Shown: positions 1 to 6,262 of the stretch, in pieces | How the letters are laid out: each line of letters starts with the position of its first letter | How positions within the stretch are numbered: the stretch's first letter is position 1 | NCBI GenBank assembly: GCA_950071955.1 | Contig: CATMOC010000008.1 | Span: 1 to 17,958 of the forward strand | Length of the DNA stretch: 17,958 nucleotides | Origin: an uncultured Mesorhizobium sp. | Lineage (GTDB): Bacteria; Pseudomonadota; Alphaproteobacteria; Rhizobiales; Rhizobiaceae | Direction of reading: 5' to 3' | The notes under the pieces: generated by a model | What the model saw: only the letters and a program-made list of their open reading frames with translations | Told to the model about the DNA's origin: nothing | The model's database searches: none | Made by a program: the position numbers and the translations under genes

Positions 1-41
1 ACGTAGGCCAGTTCGCCGTTTCGAGCGACAACGACAAGAAA

Positions 42-272
42 ATGCGCCTGCTGCAGGACGTATTCCTCTCGAGCATTCGCAATGCCGGTGTCCAGGTCAC
101 GATGTTCCTGATCAATGGCGTCATGCTTCAGGGTCGCGTTGCCGCCTACGACTTGTTCTGCATGCTGCTCGAGCGCGAAGGCTACGTGCAGCTGGCGTAC
201 AAGCACGCTGTATCGACTATTCAGCCGGTAACGCCTGTCGATCTGCAGTCGCACGAAGACGAACAGGACTGA
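42..272 (+). CDS. hfq: Hfq-like RNA chaperone (5' end uncertain)
   Basis: An Sm-fold RNA chaperone of the Hfq family, which forms hexameric rings that pair small RNAs with mRNAs. Visible hallmarks are LQDVFL near the N-terminus, the Sm1 stretch VTMFLINGVMLQG, the FCMLLE strand and the Sm2 signature YKHAVSTIQP. The ATG at 42 puts LQD at residue 4, whereas Hfq proteins usually have it near residue 8. The frame is open to the left edge and the ATG lacks a clear Shine-Dalgarno sequence, so the true start may lie outside the window. The protein is divergent. The rim patch, RRER in E. coli, reads RNAG here, and the distal-face lysine of GIKLQG is methionine (GVMLQG). The hflX start follows directly, as in most proteobacteria. 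The wording feels sphingomonad-like rather than rhizobial, which is a recollection and not a search. Confidence 0.88.
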   Translation: MRLLQDVFLSSIRNAGVQVTMFLINGVMLQGRVAAYDLFCMLLEREGYVQLAYKHAVSTIQPVTPVDLQSHEDEQD

Positions 273-314
273 GGATGGGGCAGGGGTTCCTGCCCACGGC
301 GATCGAAAGGCACC

Positions 315-422
315 ATTGCAATTTTCGAGGATGATCTGAGCGGCGAAGTCGCGCGCGGAGCACGCGCGCTCGTCGTCTATCCGCAAATGCGCCGAAATTC
401 CGACCTCGATCCCGAGGCGCGG
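315..422 (+). pseudogene. hflX: 5' fragment of hflX (ribosome-associated GTPase), cut at a breakpoint
   Basis: About 36 codons that read like the N-terminus of HflX, the GTPase that splits and rescues stalled ribosomes. The frame gives DDLSGEVARGARALVVYPQ and ends in DLDPEAR. In HflX an 'RALVV.P' strand precedes a conserved 'ARLEEA.GLA' helix. That helix is missing: from 423 the sequence becomes antisense tamB-side DNA, so the GTPase domain is absent. No ATG, GTG or TTG lies in frame between the hfq stop (270-272) and the conserved part. ATT at 315 preceded by AAAGG is the only reasonable start, otherwise there is a sequence error. Position directly after hfq is the standard order and supports the call. 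Identification from so short a piece is an inference. Confidence 0.6.
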
Positions 423-476
423 CATTGTCTTGAGGTGGCGATGCAGGGCGGCGCGGGTCTTCGGACCACAGATGCC
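423..476. other. Breakpoint zone between hflX fragment and tamB fragment
   Basis: Left of this zone the + strand reads as hfq-hflX. Right of it the - strand reads as TamB. Inside it neither family continues. On the - strand the tamB frame passes through DGICGPKTRAALHRHL, which resembles the DGxxGPxTxxAL core of a PG_binding_1 domain, so a third short fragment may sit here. No insertion sequence ends, target duplication or integrase site is visible. The exact joint cannot be fixed without reference sequences. Confidence 0.6.
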
Positions 477-2156
477 GTCGGCGACGAGCCCCTGCTCGCC
501 GCGCGCGACGCGTCCCGAGATGGTGGTGGTACCGGAGAGAAGGTTGTCGGCGGCGGGCTGCGCGATGCGCAGGTCGGTCGCCTGGCCGTCGAGGGTCAGA
601 TCGAAGGCGCCGGACAGCGGCTTGAGTTCGCCCGTCGCGGTCAGGTTCGCGCCGCCGCCGAGTTCGCGCCCGGCGAGTTCGGAGAACGGCGCGATGCTCG
701 ACGCCTCGACGCCGATCCTGCCGTCGAACACGTAGTCGGTGATCTGCCCGGCAGCGGTGAGGGCGAGCGACTTGCCGTCGATCAGGAAGTTTTCCAGGCG
801 GATCGGCGAACCGGCATTCCAGCCGCCGTTGATCGCCAGTTCGATGCGGTCGCCGAGCGCTTCGGCGATGTCCTTGCGCTCCGCGTCGATGCCATTCGCC
901 GCGCCGCCGACGTCAAAGGTGATGCTGCGCGTCTGCGGATCGTTGAGGTTTTGCACCTGCCCGCCCAGATCGAGCGCGACACTGTCGATCGAAAACGAGT
1001 CCGAATCGAGCCGCGAGACCGAGACGTCTCCCGACCACTCCCCGCCGGCAGCCTCGCCGAAAGCCAGATTGACCGTGGCTCGCTGGAGCGTCGTCGTTCC
1101 CCCGGGCACCGGAAGAACGACCGGTTCGTAGCCGTCCGCGCCGACATTGGCCCGAAGGGTCAGCGACCGGAGGAACCCGTCCGAGCCGGTCTCAGCCGAT
1201 GCCTGCAATTTAAGTGCCGCGCTGTCGAGTTCGAGCTCCTCGATGGCGACGCCACCGCCGTCCCTGACCGTGCCGTTGACCGTCAGTTCGACATTCTCTC
1301 CGAAGAAGGCTCGGTAGGCCGGCGCGACGAGGCGCGCGATCGGACCCTGGATGTCGGCGGCGAAGCTCAAGCCTTGCGAACCGCGATCGAGTTGCGTCGT
1401 CCCCGTCAACACGCGCTCGCCGTCGGCATCGAGGGTCAGTTGCAGGTCCAGGTCGCCGACCGGGCCTGAGCCCGTCAGGGAGAGCGCCACGGGCGGGCGG
1501 CCCTCGATGTTCAACAGGTTGGCAACGATGCCGTCCGCCGGTTCGTCGAGTGCTAGGTCGACGTTCAGGACCTCCGTCTCGTTGGCATAGCTCGCCGTGA
1601 GGACCAGAGTGCCTCCGGGACCGTCGAGCCTCTGGGTGTTGAGCGTGGTTTCCAGCGCTCCGTTCTGGAGGCTGAAGCTACCGGTGGCGGCGAGCGACGA
1701 TTCGAGCCCGAAGACGGGCTGGCCGAAATGCAGGCGCTCGATCTCGAGGTTCTCAAGGATGATGGCAAGCGGCAGTTCGGGAAGCTGGAACGGCTGTGCT
1801 TCGGGCTGCGGCAGCCCGCCCTCGGCGGGCACCGGCAGGCGGACGAAATCGATCAGGTCGGCGCGCAACGTCTCGATCTCGAGCCTGCCGCGCAGAAGCG
1901 CCGTCCTGTTCCAGTCGATGCCGGCATTCTCGATGCGCAGCCACACGCCCTCGCTGTCGGCCACCGTGATCTCGCGGATGGTCGCTTCGGACGACAGGAT
2001 GCCCTGGATGCCGCTGATCCGGATCTGGCGGTTTTCCGCCGAGAGCTGGTTCTCGACGAAATCGGTGAAGTAGGAGCGTTCTTCTTCCGGCGTATCCTGC
2101 GCGAGCGCCGGCAGGGCGAGAAAGAATGCCAGCAGGGTTATGATGAAACGGGTCAA
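423..2156 (-). CDS. tamB: TamB N-terminal part, translocation and assembly module (3' truncated)
   Basis: TamB is a large inner-membrane-anchored periplasmic bridge that works with TamA in outer-membrane protein assembly and lipid transport. The start is TTG at 2156, whose last two bases are the first two of the tamA TGA (TTGA overlap), implying translational coupling. An N-terminal hydrophobic signal/anchor (TRFIITLLAFFLALPALAQ) is followed by the long repetitive beta-rich sequence typical of the family, including ALLRGRLEIETLRADLI and many SL.A.G.I-type strands, with no stop or frameshift. Convincing TamB sequence ends near GEQGLVADG (about 477), roughly 560 residues in. Family members are usually over 1,300 residues and end in the conserved DUF490/TamB domain, which is absent. 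The frame stays open antisense through hflX and hfq to the window edge, but that extension is not TamB. It is truncated either biologically or by assembly. Confidence 0.82.
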
Positions 2157-4072
2157 AACGCCTGTCCTATTCCGACATAGAAGGCGACGTCGGGGTCGCC
2201 CGGACGCGGGTCGAGCGGCACGGCGACGTCCAGCCTGATCGGCCCCAGGCCGGTAAGATAGCGCACGCCGGCACCGGCGCCGACACGCACCGCCTCGTCG
2301 AATTCGGGGAAGGAATCCGCGCCGACATAGCCGGCGTCCACGAAGCCCACAACGCCGATGCTTTCGGTGACTCTCGCCCTCAACTCCGCCGAGCCCTCGA
2401 TCAGTGAACGCCCGCCGACGATCTGTCCGCCGGGCACCTCCACGCCGATGTTGCGATAGGCGTAGCCGCGCACCGACCCTCCTCCGCCGGCGAAGAAGAG
2501 GCGATCCGGCGCGGTCTCGCTGATCGGCGAGCCGACGAGGCTGCCGACCTTTATCCTGCCGGCCGCGACGAACCGGTTGTCCTCGCCGAAACCGTAATAG
2601 GCGCGACCCTCTGCCGTGAGGACAGCGGCCGCGTTGCCGTAGTTGAATTCGTAGAAGGGCTCGGCGGTGACTTCGGCGTAATAGCCTTCCGTCGCGTCGG
2701 CCTCGTTGTCGCGGCTGTCGTAGACCAGGCCGCCGAGAACCCCGACGCTGGTGAACTCGCGCTCGCCGTAGACCTGGTCCTCGAATTTGGCGTAGCGGCC
2801 GGTGGCAAAAAGGCGCGCCGAGAGTTCCTCAGTGAAGAGATGCGTGAACCCGGCCTGAACCGTGACGCCGGTGCGCGTGTAGGGTTCCAGCACCTCGCGG
2901 TCGCCGAACACGGAGGTGACGAAGTCGGTGTCGGGGGTGAAGATGCCGGGGCGGGTGAAGGTGCCGCCCACCCGATAGGTGAACTCCTCGGGATCGACCC
3001 CGTTTATTCCCGCGACTTTGGCCTCGAGGCGCAAGCGCTCGGCACGGCCGAAGAGGTTCCGGTGCAGCCAGTAGGTTTCCAAGCCGAGGCCGTCGACGGT
3101 CGAATAGGTGCCGCCGACGCCGATGCGGCGCAGCGCACGCTCCTGCACGATGACGCTCATCGGCAGCAGCCCGTCCTCGCCGATCTCCTCGCCCTCCACG
3201 ATGCGCAGAGAACGGAACACGTCGAGACGCGCGAGGCGAGCGCGCGCGCGCTCGACATCGTCGGGATCGAACTCTTGGCCGGTGGTGAGGTTTGCCATGT
3301 AGGCGACGAAGCCGGGGTCCATCCTCTCGGTGCCCTCGACCGACGTCGGGCCGTAGACGGCGCGGCGTCCCGGCTCGACCCTGAGCAGCGCGTCGACGGT
3401 GTCGCTGTCGTGCGCGGCCACCACGCGCCGTTCGGCGATCGCGGCCTTGGCATGGCCCTGCTGGCGCCAGGCCTCGACGGCAAGGCGCTCTGCTTTCAGG
3501 ATAACGCCCGAATTGGCGGGCTCGCCGGCGAGAAAGCCCTCGTCTTCCGGCTGATCCACTTCGTCGCGTCGATTGGTCGCCGGCGGTGCACGGTTCTCGA
3601 TGCGCGCTTCGTCGAACAGGAAGAGCGGTCCCGGAATGACGAGAACGGTAACGGCGGCCGGGTCGGGCAGTATGGTATCCGGCGGCAGGTCGGCCGCTTG
3701 CCGTCCGTCTATGGTGATGGAAATCGAGCCGCCGTAGCGACCCTGTTCATAAAGCGCGGCCAGCAGTCGACGATAGTCGTCGCGCGCTTTGGCGATCAGC
3801 CCGGCTTCGCCGGAGGCCGGCTCGTCGCGATCCCCCCAGAGGTTGGACGCAGCCTTGAGTTCGCTCTCGACCTCGCCGCCGGGAACGACAAACTCCACGG
3901 TGTACGGCTGCGGCTCGCCGATAACGTCGGCCTGCTCCTCCTGGTCGCGCTCGAAGAATTTCTTGCCGAACAGTTCGAATGCGCGCGCCTGTTCAGCAGC
4001 GGTGATCGACAGAGCCGCGACGAGCAACAGGGTCCAAGACGCGGGCCTCCGCGAATTCCGGCAATCATTCAA
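2153..4072 (-). CDS. tamA: TamA, Omp85-family outer membrane assembly protein
   Basis: An outer-membrane beta-barrel of the Omp85 superfamily, partner of TamB in inserting outer-membrane proteins such as autotransporters. The 639 residues begin with a signal peptide (hydrophobic SWTLLLVAALSITAAEQARA, likely cut before FELFGKK). POTRA-type domains fill roughly residues 55-320, and a surface-antigen barrel runs to the C-terminus. The barrel has the Omp85 lid-loop motif VRGY at 534-537 within a glycine-rich run, and ends with a terminal phenylalanine (YVGIGQAF), as outer-membrane proteins do. The start is TTG at 4072. An in-frame TGA lies only four codons upstream, so the start cannot be far off. 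It overlaps tamB by four bases and is clearly its operon partner. Length and motif content are complete. Confidence 0.95.
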   Translation of the reverse strand: MNDCRNSRRPASWTLLLVAALSITAAEQARAFELFGKKFFERDQEEQADVIGEPQPYTVEFVVPGGEVESELKAASNLWGDRDEPASGEAGLIAKARDDYRRLLAALYEQGRYGGSISITIDGRQAADLPPDTILPDPAAVTVLVIPGPLFLFDEARIENRAPPATNRRDEVDQPEDEGFLAGEPANSGVILKAERLAVEAWRQQGHAKAAIAERRVVAAHDSDTVDALLRVEPGRRAVYGPTSVEGTERMDPGFVAYMANLTTGQEFDPDDVERARARLARLDVFRSLRIVEGEEIGEDGLLPMSVIVQERALRRIGVGGTYSTVDGLGLETYWLHRNLFGRAERLRLEAKVAGINGVDPEEFTYRVGGTFTRPGIFTPDTDFVTSVFGDREVLEPYTRTGVTVQAGFTHLFTEELSARLFATGRYAKFEDQVYGEREFTSVGVLGGLVYDSRDNEADATEGYYAEVTAEPFYEFNYGNAAAVLTAEGRAYYGFGEDNRFVAAGRIKVGSLVGSPISETAPDRLFFAGGGGSVRGYAYRNIGVEVPGGQIVGGRSLIEGSAELRARVTESIGVVGFVDAGYVGADSFPEFDEAVRVGAGAGVRYLTGLGPIRLDVAVPLDPRPGDPDVAFYVGIGQAF

Positions 4073-4445
4073 CGCGCTGGATCACTCTCGATTGCGGTGG
4101 ACCCCTCCCAGGCGGCCCGACCGTCCCACACAAACACGACACCTATCATGTCTTCAAGGCGTTACGAATATTTAAGCGTGACGGAAACCCCTTCGAAAGA
4201 CACGGAATCGTGTATTCGCCGCGGCGGGGAAGTCCGCGGCATGTGTCAGGAACCTCTGCGTTCGACACACGTTTTACTGATTGGCCTAAAAAATCGATAG
4301 ACGTCGCGGAAATCGCGATCCGCCTTCGTCGCACCCCTTGAATGCCGGTTGACCTTTGGTAAACCAAAACCGAAGGGGCGTGGCTGCCGGCAAGAGTCCG
4401 GCGCATCGATAAGGGGTCAAGAACGTGACAATCTGGAAGGAAAGG
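4073..4445. other. Divergent intergenic region between tamA and the DM9 gene
   Basis: About 370 bases without a convincing gene, expected to hold promoters for tamA (-) and the DM9 gene (+). It contains several inverted repeats: ACACG-gaat-CGTGT at 4200-4213, GCCGCGG/CCGCGGC at 4218-4240, the long nested repeat at 4334-4378, and GCCGG/CCGGC at 4386-4402. No clear sigma-70 pair can be assigned for either gene. Short frames here have no recognisable content. Confidence 0.6.
4334..4378 (+). promoter_or_regulatory. Nested inverted repeat upstream of the DM9 gene
   Basis: Three inverted pairs share one centre: CCCCTT (4334-4339) with AAGGGG (4373-4378), CGGT (4346-4349) with ACCG (4369-4372), and TTTGGT (4355-4360) with ACCAAA (4363-4368). 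The right arm is continuous while the left has two bulges. A -35-like TTGACC (4349-4354) lies inside it. There is no following T-tract, so it is unlikely to be an intrinsic terminator. It could be an operator or a 5'-leader hairpin of the downstream gene. Function is inferred only from symmetry and position. Confidence 0.45.
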
Positions 4446-4946
4446 ATGCGCGCAGCCGTATCCGCAAGCATACTTCTGTCGGCGGTCCTCACCGTGGCCT
4501 CTCCCACCACGGCCTGGGCGGAGGACTGGGTGAACGGCTCCTACGGCAGCATGCCGCCGCCCACCGTCCCCCCGAATGGCGGCTATGAAGCGAACGGAGT
4601 GCCGCTGTTCGTCTGCCGTGCCGCCGTGAATGGCGGCGTGCATCCGGGCAAGATCCGGAACGGGTTCAACGGCTGCAACATCGGCTATGGCGGGCGCGAG
4701 GAAACGGTGGCGTCCTACCAGGTTTTCACCGGCCACGGCCGCTGGACCACAGCCCAGTTCGGCGCGATCCCGCAGGGCATGATCAACGCAGGGTGGGAAG
4801 CCAACGGGCAGCCACTCGGCGTTTGCCGGGCGCAATGGAGCGGCGGCGTTCACCCCGGCAAGATCCGCAACGGTTTCAGCGGCTGCAACATCGGTTACGG
4901 CGGACGTGAAATCACCGTGAACGTCTACGAAGTCCTGACCTACTGA
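4446..4946 (+). CDS. Secreted protein with two DM9 (DUF3421) repeats
   Basis: A 166-residue secreted protein. Residues 1-25 form a clear signal peptide (hydrophobic ASILLSAVLTVASPTTAWA, cut before EDW). The mature protein is two tandem DM9 repeats, roughly 28-93 and 100-163. Each contains YEANG/WEANG, PL..VCRA, GGVHPGKIRNGF, GCNIGYGGRE and a final Y/V strand. Each repeat has two cysteines (57 and 77; 127 and 147), which could form disulphides in the periplasm or outside. DM9 proteins are best known from animals, where an oyster member is a mannose-binding lectin, so carbohydrate binding is a reasonable but untested guess. I chose ATG 4446 because GGAAGG sits five bases upstream. GTG 4425 with AAGGGG eight bases upstream is an alternative adding seven residues. 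It stands alone with no operon partner. Confidence 0.85.
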   Translation: MRAAVSASILLSAVLTVASPTTAWAEDWVNGSYGSMPPPTVPPNGGYEANGVPLFVCRAAVNGGVHPGKIRNGFNGCNIGYGGREETVASYQVFTGHGRWTTAQFGAIPQGMINAGWEANGQPLGVCRAQWSGGVHPGKIRNGFSGCNIGYGGREITVNVYEVLTY

Positions 4947-5020
4947 GCGCAGAAGCCCGGCAAAGGGAATCGGCGCGGCCGACGTGACCGCGCCACCAAT
5001 GCCGCCAAGGCCGGACCTCG

Positions 5021-5210
5021 GGAGCGATCCGTGCCCAGCTCGGCGATCTTCCGATGCTGGCCGGCGAGGATGCCGGCCGGCACCAGATGCGCCGTCGTTG
5101 CCTGGTTCGTGTTGGCGAAGCCGCTGACGACGCCGATATCGCCCTTCATCATCGCGTCGACCCCCTTGCGGGCGACCATGGCAGGGTCGCCCTGCTTCCG
5201 GTCCGCTCTT
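5021..5210 (-). pseudogene. Remnant of a short-chain dehydrogenase (C-terminal ~60 residues)
   Basis: On the minus strand the frame reads ADRKQGDPAMVARKGVDAMM, then KGDIGVVSGF and ending VPAGILAGQHRKIAELG. This matches the C-terminal tail of classical SDR oxidoreductases, where 'DDPAEVA..GFDAMM.G...VVSG..NK' is followed by 'TP...LAEQHRKMAEPG'. Nothing upstream (from about 5211) reads as the Rossmann-fold NAD(P) domain with its YxxxK catalytic motif, and that DNA runs into the response-regulator gene on the other strand. The frame continues open to 4940. It is best read as a decayed or deleted gene. The match is from memory of the family pattern. Confidence 0.6.
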
Positions 5211-5330
5211 GTGGTCGTCGTTTTCGCCACGAATCTTCGATCCGGGGGGATGTTCCCTGCGCCCGGGCAGCGATCGTCAGCCGGAACCTTCGCGTCGCTG
5301 GCCGATTGATCTTTCGAAGTGGAGCAAATC

Positions 5331-5933
5331 GTGCCGAATCTCGAGGGAATGCGCATCCTGATCGCGGAGGACGAATACCTCCTCGCCGACGATCTGACCC
5401 GGTATTTCGAAGCTTCCGGCGCCAAGGTGCTGGGGCCGGCGCCGACGGTGGAACGGGCGCGGAAGCTCCTCCCGATGGCGCAGGCCGCGATCCTCGATGT
5501 CAATCTCAACGGCGAATACGTCTTCCCGCTGGCGGACGAACTGGCACAGCGCGGCGTTCCCTTCGTGTTCTTTACCGCGCACGACGAGGTCGCGCTGCCC
5601 GAGCGTTTCCGCTTCGTTTCCAGCCTGACCAAGCCCTCGGGTTGGAGCCAGGTGATAGACGCGCTCATGAACCAGATACGCCGAGGTCCGGGAGGCGAAC
5701 GCGCCTCGCTCATCCCGTCCCACGACGACGTCGCCGCACTTCTGCCGAAGCTTCGCCTGAGCGCGAGACTGATGCTTCTGGACCCGAGCGCCGCCGACCG
5801 GTTGGTCGAGCAGACGCTGGAACAGGCGGTGACGGAAATCGGGGTGAGACCCGCCGGAATTTCCACGGCGAGCTGGCTCAACGCGCTCATGGAAAGGACG
5901 CTCGTCAGCCGCGGACGCGACCTGCTCCACTGA
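5331..5933 (+). CDS. Response regulator: REC domain plus sigma-region-2-like C-terminus
   Basis: A 200-residue regulator. Residues 8-115 are a receiver domain with the acidic pair E13/D14 (LIAEDEYLL), phospho-acceptor D56 (AILDVNLNGEY), T82 (FFTAHDE) and K101 (LTKPSG), so all phosphorylation residues are present. Residues about 137-190 (LLPKLR, SARLMLLDPSAADRLVEQTL, ASWLNALMERT) follow the pattern of ECF sigma-factor region 2 ('LP.LR..AR.L..DP..ADDLVQ.TL..A...P.T..RAWLF.I.RN'). No region 4 DNA-binding part follows. In PhyR the sigma-like part comes first and REC last; here the order is reversed. A role in general-stress-type signalling is possible but only inferred. I chose GTG 5331 because GGAG lies six bases upstream; GTG 5319 would add four residues without a ribosome binding site. 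It is monocistronic, ending at a hairpin. Confidence 0.8.
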   Translation: MPNLEGMRILIAEDEYLLADDLTRYFEASGAKVLGPAPTVERARKLLPMAQAAILDVNLNGEYVFPLADELAQRGVPFVFFTAHDEVALPERFRFVSSLTKPSGWSQVIDALMNQIRRGPGGERASLIPSHDDVAALLPKLRLSARLMLLDPSAADRLVEQTLEQAVTEIGVRPAGISTASWLNALMERTLVSRGRDLLH

Positions 5934-5941
5934 GGCGATCA

Positions 5942-5959
5942 GCCACCGGTTCCGGTGGC
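5942..5959. terminator. Perfect palindrome between convergent genes, likely bidirectional terminator
   Basis: GCCACCGG-TT-CCGGTGGC is an 8-bp perfect inverted repeat placed eight bases after the response-regulator stop and directly beyond the stop of the convergent small gene. There is no flanking T-tract, so termination is inferred from position and stem strength. Confidence 0.55.
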
Positions 5960-6121
5960 CTAGCGTCGTGCTGGAAGGCTACTGCCGATACCGGCGCCCA
6001 CCAGGATGCCGATGACGATCCCCAGAACAATGTTTTCGAACAGCGAGACACCGAGCACTGCGCCGGCCGCCAAGCCGCCGGCGATGCCCAGAAGCGTGTG
6101 CAAATACCTGGTTCCAGGCAT
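5960..6121 (-). CDS. Small glycine-zipper-type membrane protein, 53 residues
   Basis: A short hydrophobic protein starting MPGTRYLHTLLGIAGG. It has one or two membrane spans rich in small residues (GIAGGLAAGAVLGVSLF and IVLGIVIGILVGAGIGSSL) and ends in a basic tail PARR. The start at 6121 is supported by GAGGAG about six bases upstream on the minus strand; a longer reading to 6199 has no such support. Repeated GxxxG/AxxxG spacing suggests tight helix packing in the membrane. I do not recognise a named family. It is transcribed divergently from argB and converges on the response regulator, so it is probably a single-gene unit. Being small, its expression needs experimental support, but the ribosome binding site and composition make it more likely real than not. 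Confidence 0.68.
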   Translation of the reverse strand: MPGTRYLHTLLGIAGGLAAGAVLGVSLFENIVLGIVIGILVGAGIGSSLPARR

Positions 6122-6262
6122 GGCTTTCTCCTCGTTTGGAGATTCAATCCAGATATGACGAGGAGGTTCCGACAGCCCCCAACCAGTCTGGCGATTCATT
6201 TGCCCGGCGCGGGCTTTCCCGCTAATACCCCGCCGGACCTATCACGATCCGGGATCTGAACC

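Noticed and set aside
1..422. Continuation of the tamB frame to the left edge on the minus strand
   Set aside because: It is open but antisense to the convincing hfq and hflX sequences and has no TamB character.
423..476. Insertion sequence or integrase attachment site at the breakpoint
   Set aside because: No terminal inverted repeats, target duplication, transposase or tRNA sequence is visible around the joint.
387..1469. Long + strand frame that starts in the hflX fragment and runs through tamB antisense
   Set aside because: Only its first 12 codons belong to HflX; the rest is the antisense of well-formed TamB sequence, as expected in high-GC DNA.
2840..4300. 486-codon + strand frame opposite tamA
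   Set aside because: Antisense shadow of TamA, low complexity and without any domain.
4146..4853. 235-codon minus frame opposite the DM9 gene
   Set aside because: The plus strand has a signal peptide and two DM9 repeats; the minus reading has no recognisable content.
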